A DNA stretch of 64,000 bases from Anaerotruncus sp. (GCA_021770005.1 JAETRV010000001.1:1-64000); one strand, 5' to 3'; positions 34,885 to 43,764 are shown, counted from the first letter of the stretch. The notes: generated from the sequence alone by a model not told the origin. Program-made: numbers and translations.

Positions 34885-35053
34885 GAGCCGCCTCCTGTAG
34901 GAACCTTGGTCCACTGCTTTTTCGCTGGAATTTGCTCAGGACTTGCACAAAACGAGCCTTTTTGCGTATATATGATAGAGTCAGGGCAGTTGAAAACCAT
35001 CCCCTGTTTTTTGCCGCTTTGATGATACTGCCCATATGTAAAGGAGGCTCCCC

Positions 35054-35749
35054 ATGTTTTCGCTGTTCACCTATCTCTGTGATCTTCTTTATTTTGCATT
35101 GCACGTCACCGGGACCGGCTCGTTTCCCCGCCCGCTCACCGCTAAAGAGGAGCGGGAGTGTCTTGAACAGATCGCCCTGGGGGATGAAGCCGCCAAAGCC
35201 CGGCTGATCGAACATAACCTGCGCTTGGTCGCGCACATCATCAAAAAATATTATAGCACCTTCAAGGATCAGGACGACCTGATCTCGATCGGCACCATCG
35301 GTTTAATCAAAGCAGTGTCCACCTTCAAACCGGAAAAATCGGTGCGGTTCGCTACTTATGCCTCAAGATGCATTGAAAATGAAGTTCTGATGCATTTTCG
35401 CAACAAGAAGAAGTCCGCACAGGATGTCTACATCAGCGACCCGATTGATACCGATAAGGACGGCAACAGCCTTACCCTGATGGATGTCATGTCAGAAGAG
35501 GACAACATCGTTGACTGCATCGATCTGCATATCAAATCCGAACAGCTTTATCAGTTTATTGGGACGGCGCTCGACGAGCGGGAGCGCCAGATTATCGTAA
35601 TGCGGTACGGGTTGGGTGGGAACCGTCCGCTTACCCAGAGGGAGGTCGCAAAAAAGCTGTCAATCTCCCGCTCGTACGTTTCCCGGATCGAAAAAAAGGC
35701 GATCTCGGTGCTGCGCGGGCGGTTTGAAAAGGAGGGGGCGTTTCCCTAA
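35054..35749 (+). CDS. sigK: Sporulation sigma factor of the SigK type, uninterrupted
   Basis: A 231-residue sigma-70 family factor. The first 25 residues are hydrophobic (SLFTYLCDLLYFALHVTG), resembling the pro-sequence of Bacillus pro-sigma-K, which tethers the precursor to membrane until cleavage. Region 2 reads LIEHNLRLVAHIIKKYY and then DLISIGTIGLIKAVSTFKP; region 4 ends TQREVAKKLSISRSYVSRIE. It would direct late mother-cell genes of sporulation. The gene is continuous, not split by a skin-like element. The ribosome site is AAAGGAGG. A BofA-like gene lies nearby on the opposite strand. Confidence 0.92.
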   Translation: MFSLFTYLCDLLYFALHVTGTGSFPRPLTAKEERECLEQIALGDEAAKARLIEHNLRLVAHIIKKYYSTFKDQDDLISIGTIGLIKAVSTFKPEKSVRFATYASRCIENEVLMHFRNKKKSAQDVYISDPIDTDKDGNSLTLMDVMSEEDNIVDCIDLHIKSEQLYQFIGTALDERERQIIVMRYGLGGNRPLTQREVAKKLSISRSYVSRIEKKAISVLRGRFEKEGAFP

Positions 35750-35846
35750 TGGCCCCGTCCCTCAACGGGGCAGATGGGTTGCTTTTACGCGAAAACGGGT
35801 GTAAACTGTAGAAGAAAGAATAATATGGAAAGGACGGTGGTGCGCA

Positions 35847-37238
35847 ATGCAGCTTTTCCGGGTGGACAAGCTTCTGCGCAATACACAGGTGCTTGGGGAT
35901 GTGCCGGATTACCGCAGCCTTCTGGTTTCGACCATCCATATTGCATGGCCCTCGACTCTGGAGGCTTTTTTAATCGCATTGGTCGCCATGGTCGATACTA
36001 TCATGGTCGGCACAATCGGGTCTCAGGCGATTGCTTCGGTCGGTCTTACCACCCAGCCCAAGTTTATCGGGCTGGCAATTTTCATCTCCCTAAATGTGGC
36101 AATTTCGGCGATTGTTGCCCGCCGCCGCGGGGAGGGGGACCGGGAGGATGCCAACCGGGTGCTGATGCAGGCGCTCCTGCTCACCCTGCTGCTCACAGCG
36201 GTTGTCAGTACGGTCAGCATCCTTTTTGCAAACCAGATCATCCGGTTTGCCGGGTCGGCGCCGGAGACACATGCGGATGCGGTCGCCTATTTCCGGATCA
36301 TCATGGGAGGGCTGGTGTGCAATACCACTGCCATGGTCATCAACGCTGCCCAGCGCGGTTCAGGCAATACCAAGATTGCGATGCGCACCAACCTGGTTTC
36401 CAACTCGGTAAACGTGGTGTTCAACTATCTGTTGATCGGTGGGAAACTGGGGTTCCCGCGCCTTGGCGTACCGGGGGCGGCAATCGCAACGGTGATCGGT
36501 TCGGCCTGTGGCTGTGGCATGAGCATCCGCTCGTTGCTGCACCCCGACCACTTTATCTTCCTGCATGGGATCCAGCACGCGCGGTTTGAGCGCAAGACCC
36601 TCTCTGCGATCTTCAAGATCGGTTCGAGCACCCTCGCCGAACAGATTTTTATGCGGATCGGATTTCTAACCTACTCGATCCTGGTTGCAAAACTCGGGAC
36701 GATTGCGTTTGCCACCCACCAGATCGGCGTCAACCTGTTGACCCTCTCGTTCTCGTTCGGGGACGGGCTTTCGACAGCCGCCATCGCGATGGTCGGGCGG
36801 AGCCTTGGGGAACAGCGCCCCGACATGGCGCGTCTTTACGGCGGCATCTGCCAGCGGTTTGCGACCCTTTTCTCGGCTGGGCTGGCGGTTGTATTCCTTT
36901 CGCTTGGCCGGCAGATATTCATGCTCTTTTCGCGTGACCCGGAGATTCTGCAATATAGCCGGACAATCACCCTGTTCCTCTCGATCATCACCTTTCTGCA
37001 GATCTCGGCGGTGGTCTTTGCGGGGTGCCTGCGGGGTGCGGGCGATACGGTCTATGCCGCGATTGTCTCGCTCATCAGCGTCACCTTTTTGCGTCCTATC
37101 TTCGGATGGCTGTTCTGCTATCCACTGGGGCTGGGGTTGACCGGTGCATGGCTCGGGCTGACAGCCGATCAGGCGACCCGTTTTATCCTGACTTGGCTGC
37201 GGTTCCGGAGCGGGCGGTGGACCCGCTATAAAATCTAG
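35847..37238 (+). CDS. MATE-family efflux transporter
   Basis: A 463-residue membrane protein with about 12 helices. The start (VDKLLRNTQVLGDVPDYRSL) is cytoplasmic; VAMVDTIMVGTIGSQAIASV and VNVVFNYLLIGG are standard MATE motifs in the two halves. It exports cationic drugs or metabolites using an ion gradient. It is only distantly like the MATE at 3630. The start ATG has AAAGGA about 12 bases upstream, so it is acceptable but not ideal. Its TAG stop is the first codon of a dispersed repeat. Confidence 0.9.
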   Translation: MQLFRVDKLLRNTQVLGDVPDYRSLLVSTIHIAWPSTLEAFLIALVAMVDTIMVGTIGSQAIASVGLTTQPKFIGLAIFISLNVAISAIVARRRGEGDREDANRVLMQALLLTLLLTAVVSTVSILFANQIIRFAGSAPETHADAVAYFRIIMGGLVCNTTAMVINAAQRGSGNTKIAMRTNLVSNSVNVVFNYLLIGGKLGFPRLGVPGAAIATVIGSACGCGMSIRSLLHPDHFIFLHGIQHARFERKTLSAIFKIGSSTLAEQIFMRIGFLTYSILVAKLGTIAFATHQIGVNLLTLSFSFGDGLSTAAIAMVGRSLGEQRPDMARLYGGICQRFATLFSAGLAVVFLSLGRQIFMLFSRDPEILQYSRTITLFLSIITFLQISAVVFAGCLRGAGDTVYAAIVSLISVTFLRPIFGWLFCYPLGLGLTGAWLGLTADQATRFILTWLRFRSGRWTRYKI

Positions 37239-37343
37239 GGGCTGTTTGAAAAATCGAAATCACCGTCTTTTTCTGCAAGGAACGGCATTGGCTGCGTCTC
37301 TTGCGAAAAATCCGTCTATTTCTCTGTTTTCAAACAAGCCCTA
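37236..37343. repeat. Dispersed inverted-end repeat, copy 3
   Basis: Starts TAGGGGCTGTTTGAAAAATC and ends CTGTTTTCAAACAAGCCCTA. It overlaps the stop codon of the MATE gene. About 108 bp; it lacks the central hairpin of the longest copies. Confidence 0.8.
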
Positions 37344-37362
37344 ACCAAAGGAGGCTGCTGCC

Positions 37363-38010
37363 ATGCTGCGCGCTGCAATTTTTGATATGGACGGTACCCT
37401 GCTGGATTCGATGCATGTTTGGAACACGGTGGGGGAGGACTATCTGCGGACCAAAGGGAAGGTCCCGCCGGATGGGTTTATCGAGCGTGTCCGCGCGCTG
37501 GGGATGCGGGAGACCGCCGGCTATCTGCGCGATGAACTGGGGATAACCGACCCGCCGGAGCAGATTATCCAAGAGATTTTGTCGTTTGTCAATGAGCAGT
37601 ACCTCCATACGCTTCCGCTCAAACCGGGGGTAAAGGAGTTCTTGCAGCGTCTGCATGGGATGGGGGTGCGGCTCTGCGTCGCGACTGCCTCCGACCGGAG
37701 TGTCGCAGAAGCCGCTTTGGCCCGTACCGGGGTGCTCGGACTGTTCGATTTTCTGATGACCTGTGATGAGGCCGGTTCGGGAAAACAGCAGCCGCTGATC
37801 TTTGAACGGGCGATCGAACGGCTCGGCAGCTCGAAAGAGGATACCATTATTTTTGAGGATGCAGCCCATGCGGTGCGGACTGCCACACAGGCCGGATTCC
37901 GGGTGGCGGCGATTTATGACGAGAGCGCCGCAGCGGAGCAGCAGCTCATCCGCAGTCTGGCCACATTTTATCTGGAGAGCTTTGTCGGACTTGATCCGGC
38001 GATCTTTTGA
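37363..38010 (+). CDS. HAD-family hydrolase (beta-phosphoglucomutase/phosphatase type)
   Basis: A 215-residue haloacid-dehalogenase enzyme: nucleophile motif FDMDGTLLDS (7-16), motif II VATASDRS, and a C-terminal IIFEDAAHAVRTATQAGFRV that carries the metal-binding acid. The helical cap between motifs places it with sugar-phosphate phosphatases/mutases. The substrate is not predictable. The ribosome site is AAAGGAGG. It stands alone, with a terminator behind it. Confidence 0.88.
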   Translation: MLRAAIFDMDGTLLDSMHVWNTVGEDYLRTKGKVPPDGFIERVRALGMRETAGYLRDELGITDPPEQIIQEILSFVNEQYLHTLPLKPGVKEFLQRLHGMGVRLCVATASDRSVAEAALARTGVLGLFDFLMTCDEAGSGKQQPLIFERAIERLGSSKEDTIIFEDAAHAVRTATQAGFRVAAIYDESAAAEQQLIRSLATFYLESFVGLDPAIF

Positions 38011-38051
38011 AAATCTGTTTTCTATCTAGAGACTATTTAAAATTTTTAGCA

Positions 38052-38084
38052 GGGGGCTTTTTCTTTTGTAAAAAGCCTCCTTTT
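38052..38084 (+). terminator. Hairpin behind the HAD gene
   Basis: GGGGGCTTTTT pairs with AAAAAGCCTCC and is followed by TTTT. It resembles the hairpin behind parE at 29667. Confidence 0.65.
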
Positions 38085-38243
38085 GCCGCTACAGCGGCGT
38101 GCATAGGCCAACCGGCGCAGAGCGTCGGCTCTTTTTTTACCCATCGGGAAAGGTAGGATCATTTTTCATACTGTTCTCCTCCTTTTTTTGCCCTTATAAT
38201 GGAAAAGCAGAAAGCCTTTCACAAGGGAAAAAGGAGTGGCAGT

Positions 38244-39422
38244 ATGGCAGGAAATATGGTAATCATACACGGCGGTGGACCGACCGCAGTCATCAATGCA
38301 TCGCTCTATGGGGCGGTACAGGAGGCGAAAAAACATCCCGAGGTGGGGAAAATCTACGCGGCAATCGGCGGAACAGGCGGATTGCTGCGCAAAAAGCTGC
38401 TCGATCTGCGGGAAATTCCAGAGGAAGAACTGGAATTGCTGCTGACCAGCCCGGCTTCGGCAATCGGTACCTCCCGCGACCACCTGGAACCGGAGGATTA
38501 CGCGGCGATGGTTCCGGTGTTTGAGGAATTCGGGGTCCGGTATGTCCTGCTCAACGGTGGGAACGGTACAATGGACACCTGTTCGAGGATTTATGAGCAG
38601 TGCCGCGCACATGGAATCTCAGTGATGGGGATTCCCAAGACGATGGATAACGACATTGCGGTAACCGATCACAGCCCTGGCTTTGGGAGCGCGGCGCGCT
38701 ATATGGCGGTCTCGACCGCGGAGGTCTGTGCAGATGTGCGCGGCCTGCCGATCCATATTGTGGTGATTGAAGCGCTTGGACGGAATGCCGGCTGGGTGAC
38801 CGCGGCTTCCGCGCTCGCGGCGGATTGCGGCGTGGGCGGCCCGGACCTGATCTATCTGCCCGAGCGGGCGTTCGATGAAGCGGCATTCTTGCGAGATGTA
38901 CAGGAATTGATCGGCCGGAAGGGCTGCGGTGTGGTGGTCGCGAGCGAAGGACTGCACGACGCGGATGGAAAACCGATCGTAGAGCCGGTGTTCCAGGTGG
39001 GACGCGCGGTCTATTTCGGGGATGTCAGTTCCCATCTCGCTAACCTCATTACCAAAAAGCTGGGTTACAAGGCGCGCAGCGAGAAGCCGGGCCTGCTCGG
39101 GCGCGCTTCGATCGCTCTGCAATCCTCCTGCGACCGGGAAGAGGCGGCGTTGGCGGGCAGGCTCGCAGCAGAAGCCGTTGTGCGCGGGGAGAGCGGGAAG
39201 ATGGTCGGTTTCCGGCGGCTCGAGGGGGAGACTTATCAGGTCGAGCCGATGATGATCGAGATTGAGCAGGTGATGCTCCATGAAAAAGGGATGCCGGATT
39301 CGTTCATCAACGAGGCGGGCAACGGGGTGACGCAGGCGTTCCTCGACTGGTGCCGTCCGCTTCTGGGCGCGCCGCTGCCCCGCCTTATCAGCTTTACCGG
39401 ACGCGAGGGGGTGCAGCCATGA
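38244..39422 (+). CDS. Phosphofructokinase (PfkA superfamily, mixed donor signature)
   Basis: A 392-residue PFK. It phosphorylates fructose 6-phosphate in glycolysis. The N-terminal loop is HGGGPTAVINASLYGA, the phosphate-donor loop is GGNGTMDT (Asn107), and the catalytic loop is PKTMDNDIAVTD with the base Asp. At the two donor-selecting positions it has Gly (GGNG) and Lys (PKT), a combination known from some ATP-dependent enzymes in the otherwise PPi-using clade, so donor choice is open. The start at 38244 has AAGGAG 7 bases upstream. Its stop overlaps the pgi start (ATGA), giving translational coupling. Confidence 0.88.
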   Translation: MAGNMVIIHGGGPTAVINASLYGAVQEAKKHPEVGKIYAAIGGTGGLLRKKLLDLREIPEEELELLLTSPASAIGTSRDHLEPEDYAAMVPVFEEFGVRYVLLNGGNGTMDTCSRIYEQCRAHGISVMGIPKTMDNDIAVTDHSPGFGSAARYMAVSTAEVCADVRGLPIHIVVIEALGRNAGWVTAASALAADCGVGGPDLIYLPERAFDEAAFLRDVQELIGRKGCGVVVASEGLHDADGKPIVEPVFQVGRAVYFGDVSSHLANLITKKLGYKARSEKPGLLGRASIALQSSCDREEAALAGRLAAEAVVRGESGKMVGFRRLEGETYQVEPMMIEIEQVMLHEKGMPDSFINEAGNGVTQAFLDWCRPLLGAPLPRLISFTGREGVQP

Positions 39423-40690
39423 GTGGGCTGGTTCTGGATACTTCGCTTGCGCAGGCATTTTTAGAACAAGGCACGCTCGGGCAGGAGCGTGAACGCGCCG
39501 GGGCATTCTATCGGGAACTGATTGAAGCTCCGGATACGGCGGGCGTCAAAGGCTGGGTTTCCTGTGAAGAGGCCGCGGTCCAGCTCGATCTGATGCGGGA
39601 GAAGGGCGCCGAAATCCGCGAAAAAGCCGATGTTTTTGTACTGGTTGGGGTCGGCGGTTCCAACCAGGCGGCGCGGGCGGTGGTCGAGTCGATCCAACCG
39701 AGGTATAACGGTGCCCCCGAGATTCTCTATGCGGGGAATACCTTTTCACCTTATGAGATTGGGCGCATCCTCGACGCAACAGCGGGCCGGAGCGTCTACA
39801 TCAATGTGATCGCTAAAAATTTTGAGACATTAGAACCGGGGAGCCATTTCCGGGTTCTGCGACAGCGGATGCAGGAGCGGTATACCCGGGAAGAGATGGC
39901 GCGCCGGGTGGTGCTGACCGGAACTTATGGCTCCCGCTTGGAAGAGATCGCCCAGGAAAATGGGTATACATTCCTTTCGTTCCCCGAGCGGATCGGCGGC
40001 CGGTACTCGGCGTTCAGCCCGGTCGGCTTGCTGCCGCTCGCAGCAATGGGGCTGGATATGGACGCCTATCTGGAAGGCGGGCGGCAGATGCAGGAACGTC
40101 TGCGCGCGGAAGGCGGCGGGATCGCTGCGGAATATGCGGCGGTGCGCAGTCTGCTCTATCAGAAAGGGTTTGATATCGAGATGCTGGTTTCCTTCGAGCC
40201 GCGTCTGCGCTGGTTTTCGAGATGGTGGTGGCAGTTGTTCGGCGAGAGCGAAGGCAAACAGAAAAAGGGTATCTTCCCGGCGAGTGCAATTTATTCGGAG
40301 GACCTGCACTCGATTGGGCAGTATATGCAGGACGGGCGGAGAAACCTGATCGAAAGTTTTCTGACCGTCGAGGATCCGGGCGCTTCGGTGCGGATCGCAC
40401 CCGATCCTGCGTTTGGGGACCGGTTCGACTATCTGGATGGGATGGATTTTGCGCAGATCAACCGCGCAGCGGAGGATGCGACCATCCGCGCCCATGCAGA
40501 GGGCGGGGTACCCTGCATCCGTCTGACCACTGGCCGGCTGGATGAGTATGCATTCGGGCAGCTCTACTATTTCTTTATGGCAGCGTGCGCGGTTTCCGGG
40601 CGGCTGCTCGGGGTTGATCCGTTCGACCAGGAAGGGGTAGAAGCTTACAAACGGCTGATGTTCCGTACCCTTGGAAAGCCGGGCGTATGA
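39419..40690 (+). CDS. pgi: Glucose-6-phosphate isomerase
   Basis: A 423-residue enzyme that interconverts glucose 6-phosphate and fructose 6-phosphate. The SIS-fold start VFVLVGVGGSNQAARAVVES and the later GYTFLSFPERIGGRYSAFSP are PGI signatures; the end has EDLHSIGQYMQDGR. It is shorter than E. coli PGI and close to the length seen in Firmicutes. Overlap of 4 bases with the upstream PFK places two successive glycolytic steps in one unit. The start at 39419 is preferred over an earlier in-frame ATG buried in PFK. Confidence 0.9.
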   Translation: MSGLVLDTSLAQAFLEQGTLGQERERAGAFYRELIEAPDTAGVKGWVSCEEAAVQLDLMREKGAEIREKADVFVLVGVGGSNQAARAVVESIQPRYNGAPEILYAGNTFSPYEIGRILDATAGRSVYINVIAKNFETLEPGSHFRVLRQRMQERYTREEMARRVVLTGTYGSRLEEIAQENGYTFLSFPERIGGRYSAFSPVGLLPLAAMGLDMDAYLEGGRQMQERLRAEGGGIAAEYAAVRSLLYQKGFDIEMLVSFEPRLRWFSRWWWQLFGESEGKQKKGIFPASAIYSEDLHSIGQYMQDGRRNLIESFLTVEDPGASVRIAPDPAFGDRFDYLDGMDFAQINRAAEDATIRAHAEGGVPCIRLTTGRLDEYAFGQLYYFFMAACAVSGRLLGVDPFDQEGVEAYKRLMFRTLGKPGV

Positions 40691-40751
40691 GATAAAATGT
40701 TGTGCAAAACACCCAAAAAGCGCTATGTCATAGCTTTTGGTTATGGGCATA

Positions 40752-40770
40752 GTATGAAAAAATTTCATAC
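40752..40770. promoter_or_regulatory. Perfect palindrome upstream of the SsuCBA-like operon
   Basis: GTATGAAA, three A, TTTCATAC. It abuts the -35 box of the promoter at 40771, a position suited to a dimeric regulator. Confidence 0.55.
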
Positions 40771-40800
40771 TTGTTGGATCGATAGACTCTGCGGTATGAT
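40771..40800 (+). promoter_or_regulatory. Promoter of the SsuCBA-like operon
   Basis: TTGTTG, 18 bases, TATGAT. Confidence 0.5.
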
Positions 40801-40834
40801 AGCATTAAGCTAGAAAATGAAGGAGGCTTGCACC

Positions 40835-41623
40835 TTGAATACCGGAAAAAACAAGGGTTTTTTCAGTAAGATTCCCAATGCGGTGTGGATGGTTATTTCG
40901 GTGGTGACGGCGTTCGTGCTCTGGACGGTGATTGCTTCCACCGAAGCGGGCGGCGTAGTCTTTGCCGAACCGTGGGAGGTTGGGCAGCAGTTTGTCAAGG
41001 CCCTCTCGAACGGCTCCCTTTGGCAGCACACCAGCATCAGCCTGTTCCGCGTGCTCGCGGGCTTCGGCATCGGGTTCGTCATCTCGATCCCGGTCGCGTT
41101 CCTGATGGGCTGGTATGCACCTTTCCGCAATCTGGTTTCCCCATGGATCCAGTTTGTGAGAAACATTCCCCCGCTGGCCTATATCCCCCTGATTATCGTC
41201 GGTGCGGGCGTTGGCGAGCAGGCTAAGGTCATCGTAATCTTCATCGCTTCGTTCTTGGTACTGGTGGTCACGATTTATCAGGGTGTCCTGAGTGTTGACG
41301 TCACCCTTATCAAAGCGGCCAAGGTGCTCGGCGCCAGCGACCGCGACCTCTTCTTCAAAGTGGTCATCCCAGCTTCCACCCCCTATATCCTCACTGGCGC
41401 GCGGCTCGGCCTCTCTGCCTCGCTCACCACGCTGGTTGCAGCGGAGCTGACCGGCGCTTCCCGCGGGCTGGGCATGATGATCCAGAAAGCGAGTGGCTAC
41501 TACGATATGTCCACTGTTCTGATGGGCATCTTGGTGATCGGCGTGATCGGCATTCTGTTTGAAAAAATTGTACGGTTCTTGGAGAGGAGGCTGACGGGAT
41601 GGCAGGAAACAATCTCCCAGTAA
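40835..41623 (+). CDS. ABC transporter permease (SsuC/TauC/ThiX type)
   Basis: A 262-residue inner-membrane permease with about six helices. The binding-protein-dependent permease loop is EAA-like (AAKVLGASDRDLFFKVVIPA). It belongs to the nitrate/sulfonate/taurine/pyrimidine group. The TTG at 40835 is chosen over the ATG at 40817, because GGAGG lies between them, 8 bases before the TTG. It overlaps the ATPase gene by 25 bases. Confidence 0.87.
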   Translation: MNTGKNKGFFSKIPNAVWMVISVVTAFVLWTVIASTEAGGVVFAEPWEVGQQFVKALSNGSLWQHTSISLFRVLAGFGIGFVISIPVAFLMGWYAPFRNLVSPWIQFVRNIPPLAYIPLIIVGAGVGEQAKVIVIFIASFLVLVVTIYQGVLSVDVTLIKAAKVLGASDRDLFFKVVIPASTPYILTGARLGLSASLTTLVAAELTGASRGLGMMIQKASGYYDMSTVLMGILVIGVIGILFEKIVRFLERRLTGWQETISQ

Positions 41624-42390
41624 AAGTAAAGATCGACAATGTCGTAAAAAAATACAGCGGGCGTAATGGTGAGATGGTCGCGCTCAATGGCGTGAGCCTT
41701 GATATCCATGAAAATGAGTTTGTCTGCGTTGTCGGACCGTCCGGATGCGGCAAATCCACCCTGCTGAACATCATCGCCGGCCTGCATGAGCCGACCTCCG
41801 GCCAGGTATTGGTAGATGGTCAGGCGGTGAGCGGCCCCGGCCCGGATCGCGGCGTCGTATTCCAGCAGTATGCACTCTTCCCGTGGCTGACAGTGCAGAA
41901 GAACGTTGAGTTTGGGCTGAAGCTCCAAGGGATGGCGCAGGATAAGGCGGAGCAGGAAGCAAAGAAGTATATCAAGATGGTGGATCTTGAACAGTTTGCG
42001 CAGTCCTATCCGAAAGAGCTGTCGGGCGGTATGAAACAGCGTGTGGCGATTGCGCGTGCCTACGCGATCAATCCAAAGGTACTGCTGATGGACGAGCCGT
42101 TCGGCGCGCTCGACGCGCAAACCCGCACCCAGCTCCAGACCGAGCTGCTCAACACTTGGGAAAAAGAGCAGAAAACCTGTTTCTTCATCACCCACGATGT
42201 GGAAGAGGCGATCATCCTGGCACAGCGGGTCATCATTATGAGTGCACGCCCCGGACGGATCAAGGAGGTTGTTGAAATCAGCATCCCTTATCCGCGCACC
42301 CAGGAAACCAAGATGACCAAGGAATTCCTAGATCTGAAAAACCATATCTGGTCACAGGTTTATCAGGAATATCTGGCGATCAGGAAGTGA
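41599..42390 (+). CDS. ABC transporter ATP-binding protein (SsuB/TauB type)
   Basis: A 263-residue ATPase. Walker A GPSGCGKST (about 48-56), signature LSGGMKQR, Walker B LLMDEPFGALDAQTR and the switch His in THDVEEAI are all intact. It pairs with the overlapping permease. The start has GAGGAGG upstream. The binding-protein gene follows after a hairpin-rich gap of about 190 bases. Confidence 0.93.
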   Translation: MAGNNLPVKVKIDNVVKKYSGRNGEMVALNGVSLDIHENEFVCVVGPSGCGKSTLLNIIAGLHEPTSGQVLVDGQAVSGPGPDRGVVFQQYALFPWLTVQKNVEFGLKLQGMAQDKAEQEAKKYIKMVDLEQFAQSYPKELSGGMKQRVAIARAYAINPKVLLMDEPFGALDAQTRTQLQTELLNTWEKEQKTCFFITHDVEEAIILAQRVIIMSARPGRIKEVVEISIPYPRTQETKMTKEFLDLKNHIWSQVYQEYLAIRK

Positions 42391-42453
42391 TCCTGGGATT
42401 TCCCGGGAAACCGAATATGGCCTTTTCCGTTTCCGAATGGGACGGCTTCCCTG

Positions 42454-42511
42454 TCAACATGGCGGTATTTCCGTCATGTTGATCGGCGGTTCGGTATGGT
42501 TTTCCATACCG
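42454..42511 (+). other. Two strong hairpins between the ATPase and binding-protein genes
   Basis: TCAACATG/CATGTTGA (42454-42482, also inner CGG/CCG) and CGGTATGG/CCATACCG (42492-42511). No T-tract follows, so they look like mRNA-stabilising or pausing elements that raise expression of the binding protein, not terminators. No promoter hexamers are obvious here. Confidence 0.5.
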
Positions 42512-42579
42512 GCTCATCTTAGAAAAGTAAGATGCGTTTGCATTTTTCTTTGCACAAGAATTTGTCAGGAGGAATTTTT

Positions 42580-43680
42580 ATGAAAAAGTTATTGGGCATC
42601 ATCCTTTCGGGTGTGCTGGCCGCTTCCATGCTCGCGGGCTGCGGCGGTTCCAGCGCACCGGCTTCGTCTGCTGCCCCGGCAGCGCCCGCACCCGCTCCGG
42701 CCTCATCGGCTGCCGCGTCGAGCGAGGCTCCGGCTGCACCTGCGGAGACGTTTGAACAGATTAAACTTCGCGTTGCTTACATGCCCAACATGGGCAGTGC
42801 GTCGCTGCTGGTGACTGCGCGCGACAAGGGCTTCTTTGAGAAGATGGGGATTACCGTCGATCTGGTCGAGTTCCAGGGCGGCCCTGCCGAGATTTCGGCG
42901 ATGGCTTCGGGCGATATCGAGATTGCACAGATCGGTCACGGCGCGCATGCGCTCTGCGCCGAGGGCGAAGCGGTGATCTTTGAGATCGACTGCACCAGCC
43001 TTGCGGATTCGGTTATGGGCAACAAGGAGAAGGGTGTCAACTCGATTGCCGACCTGAAAGGCAAAAAGGTTGCGACCACAGCCGGTACTTCGGCGGAGAT
43101 CATCCTCAATCTCGCGCTTGCTTCCGAAGGGCTGACCCAGGATGACCTTGAGATCGTTGAGATGGATGCGAATGGCATGGTTTCGGCTATGATCAGCGGG
43201 AATATTGATGCTTGTGCAACATGGTCCCCGGGCACTATGACCATCGCAAATGCGATGGGTGACAAGGTGATTACACTTGCCACCAACAACGACTATCTGG
43301 ATCAGGCGACCTTCCCGTCCAGCATGATCACCACCAAAAAGTATGCGGACGAGAACCGTGACATCCTTGTCCGGTTTACCCGCGCGCTCCAGATGGCGAT
43401 GGATTACCGCGCCCCCAACATCAACGAGATCGCGGAACTGGTCGCAAAACAGTGCATGGTTGACGAGCAGACGATGCTTGACTGCGTGGGCGAGGGCAAC
43501 TGGCTCACCGGACAGTTCGTTGCATCCGCAATCAAGGAAGGCACAGTCAAGAATTACTATGAGAACCAGCAGAAGGTGTTCATTGACAGCGGACGCCTGA
43601 CCGAAGCGGTGGATGTCAACAGCTATGTTCTGTTCGACATCATGGAGGAAGCTGCCGAAGCGAACGCGAAAGCGGCATAA
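42580..43680 (+). CDS. ABC substrate-binding lipoprotein (SsuA/THI5-like)
   Basis: A 366-residue lipoprotein: lipobox LAGC (Cys21), an Ala/Pro/Ser linker to about 60, then a periplasmic-binding type II fold (RVAYMPNMGSASLLVTARDK; ADLKGKKVATTAGTSAEIIL). The ligand cannot be told from sequence; members bind sulfonates, taurine, nitrate or pyrimidine precursors. The start at 42580 has CAGGAGG upstream. It delivers substrate to the permease/ATPase pair. Confidence 0.9.
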   Translation: MKKLLGIILSGVLAASMLAGCGGSSAPASSAAPAAPAPAPASSAAASSEAPAAPAETFEQIKLRVAYMPNMGSASLLVTARDKGFFEKMGITVDLVEFQGGPAEISAMASGDIEIAQIGHGAHALCAEGEAVIFEIDCTSLADSVMGNKEKGVNSIADLKGKKVATTAGTSAEIILNLALASEGLTQDDLEIVEMDANGMVSAMISGNIDACATWSPGTMTIANAMGDKVITLATNNDYLDQATFPSSMITTKKYADENRDILVRFTRALQMAMDYRAPNINEIAELVAKQCMVDEQTMLDCVGEGNWLTGQFVASAIKEGTVKNYYENQQKVFIDSGRLTEAVDVNSYVLFDIMEEAAEANAKAA

Positions 43681-43714
43681 CCAGTCCGGGTCTCTCCCAC
43701 AGGCCCGGAAGCGG

Positions 43715-43756
43715 GAGGGCATAAAGAGAGGGGCGTAAGCTCCCCTTTATGCCCTC
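43715..43756 (+). terminator. Hairpin ending the ABC operon
   Basis: GAGGGCATAAA pairs with TTTATGCCCTC, with an inner GGGG/CCCC. It lacks a T-tract, so it may be a weak terminator or a 3' stabiliser. Confidence 0.5.
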
Positions 43757-43764
43757 TCTCAGGT

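Noticed and set aside
34420-35236. Several long frames on both strands, one of 200 codons.
   Set aside because: They cover RNase P RNA, its promoter and terminator; no ribosome sites and the RNA signatures explain the sequence.
40752-40770. NikR-type nickel operator (GTATGA/TCATAC).
   Set aside because: The arms match but the gap is 7 bases, not the 16 of the NikR site; kept only as an unnamed palindrome.
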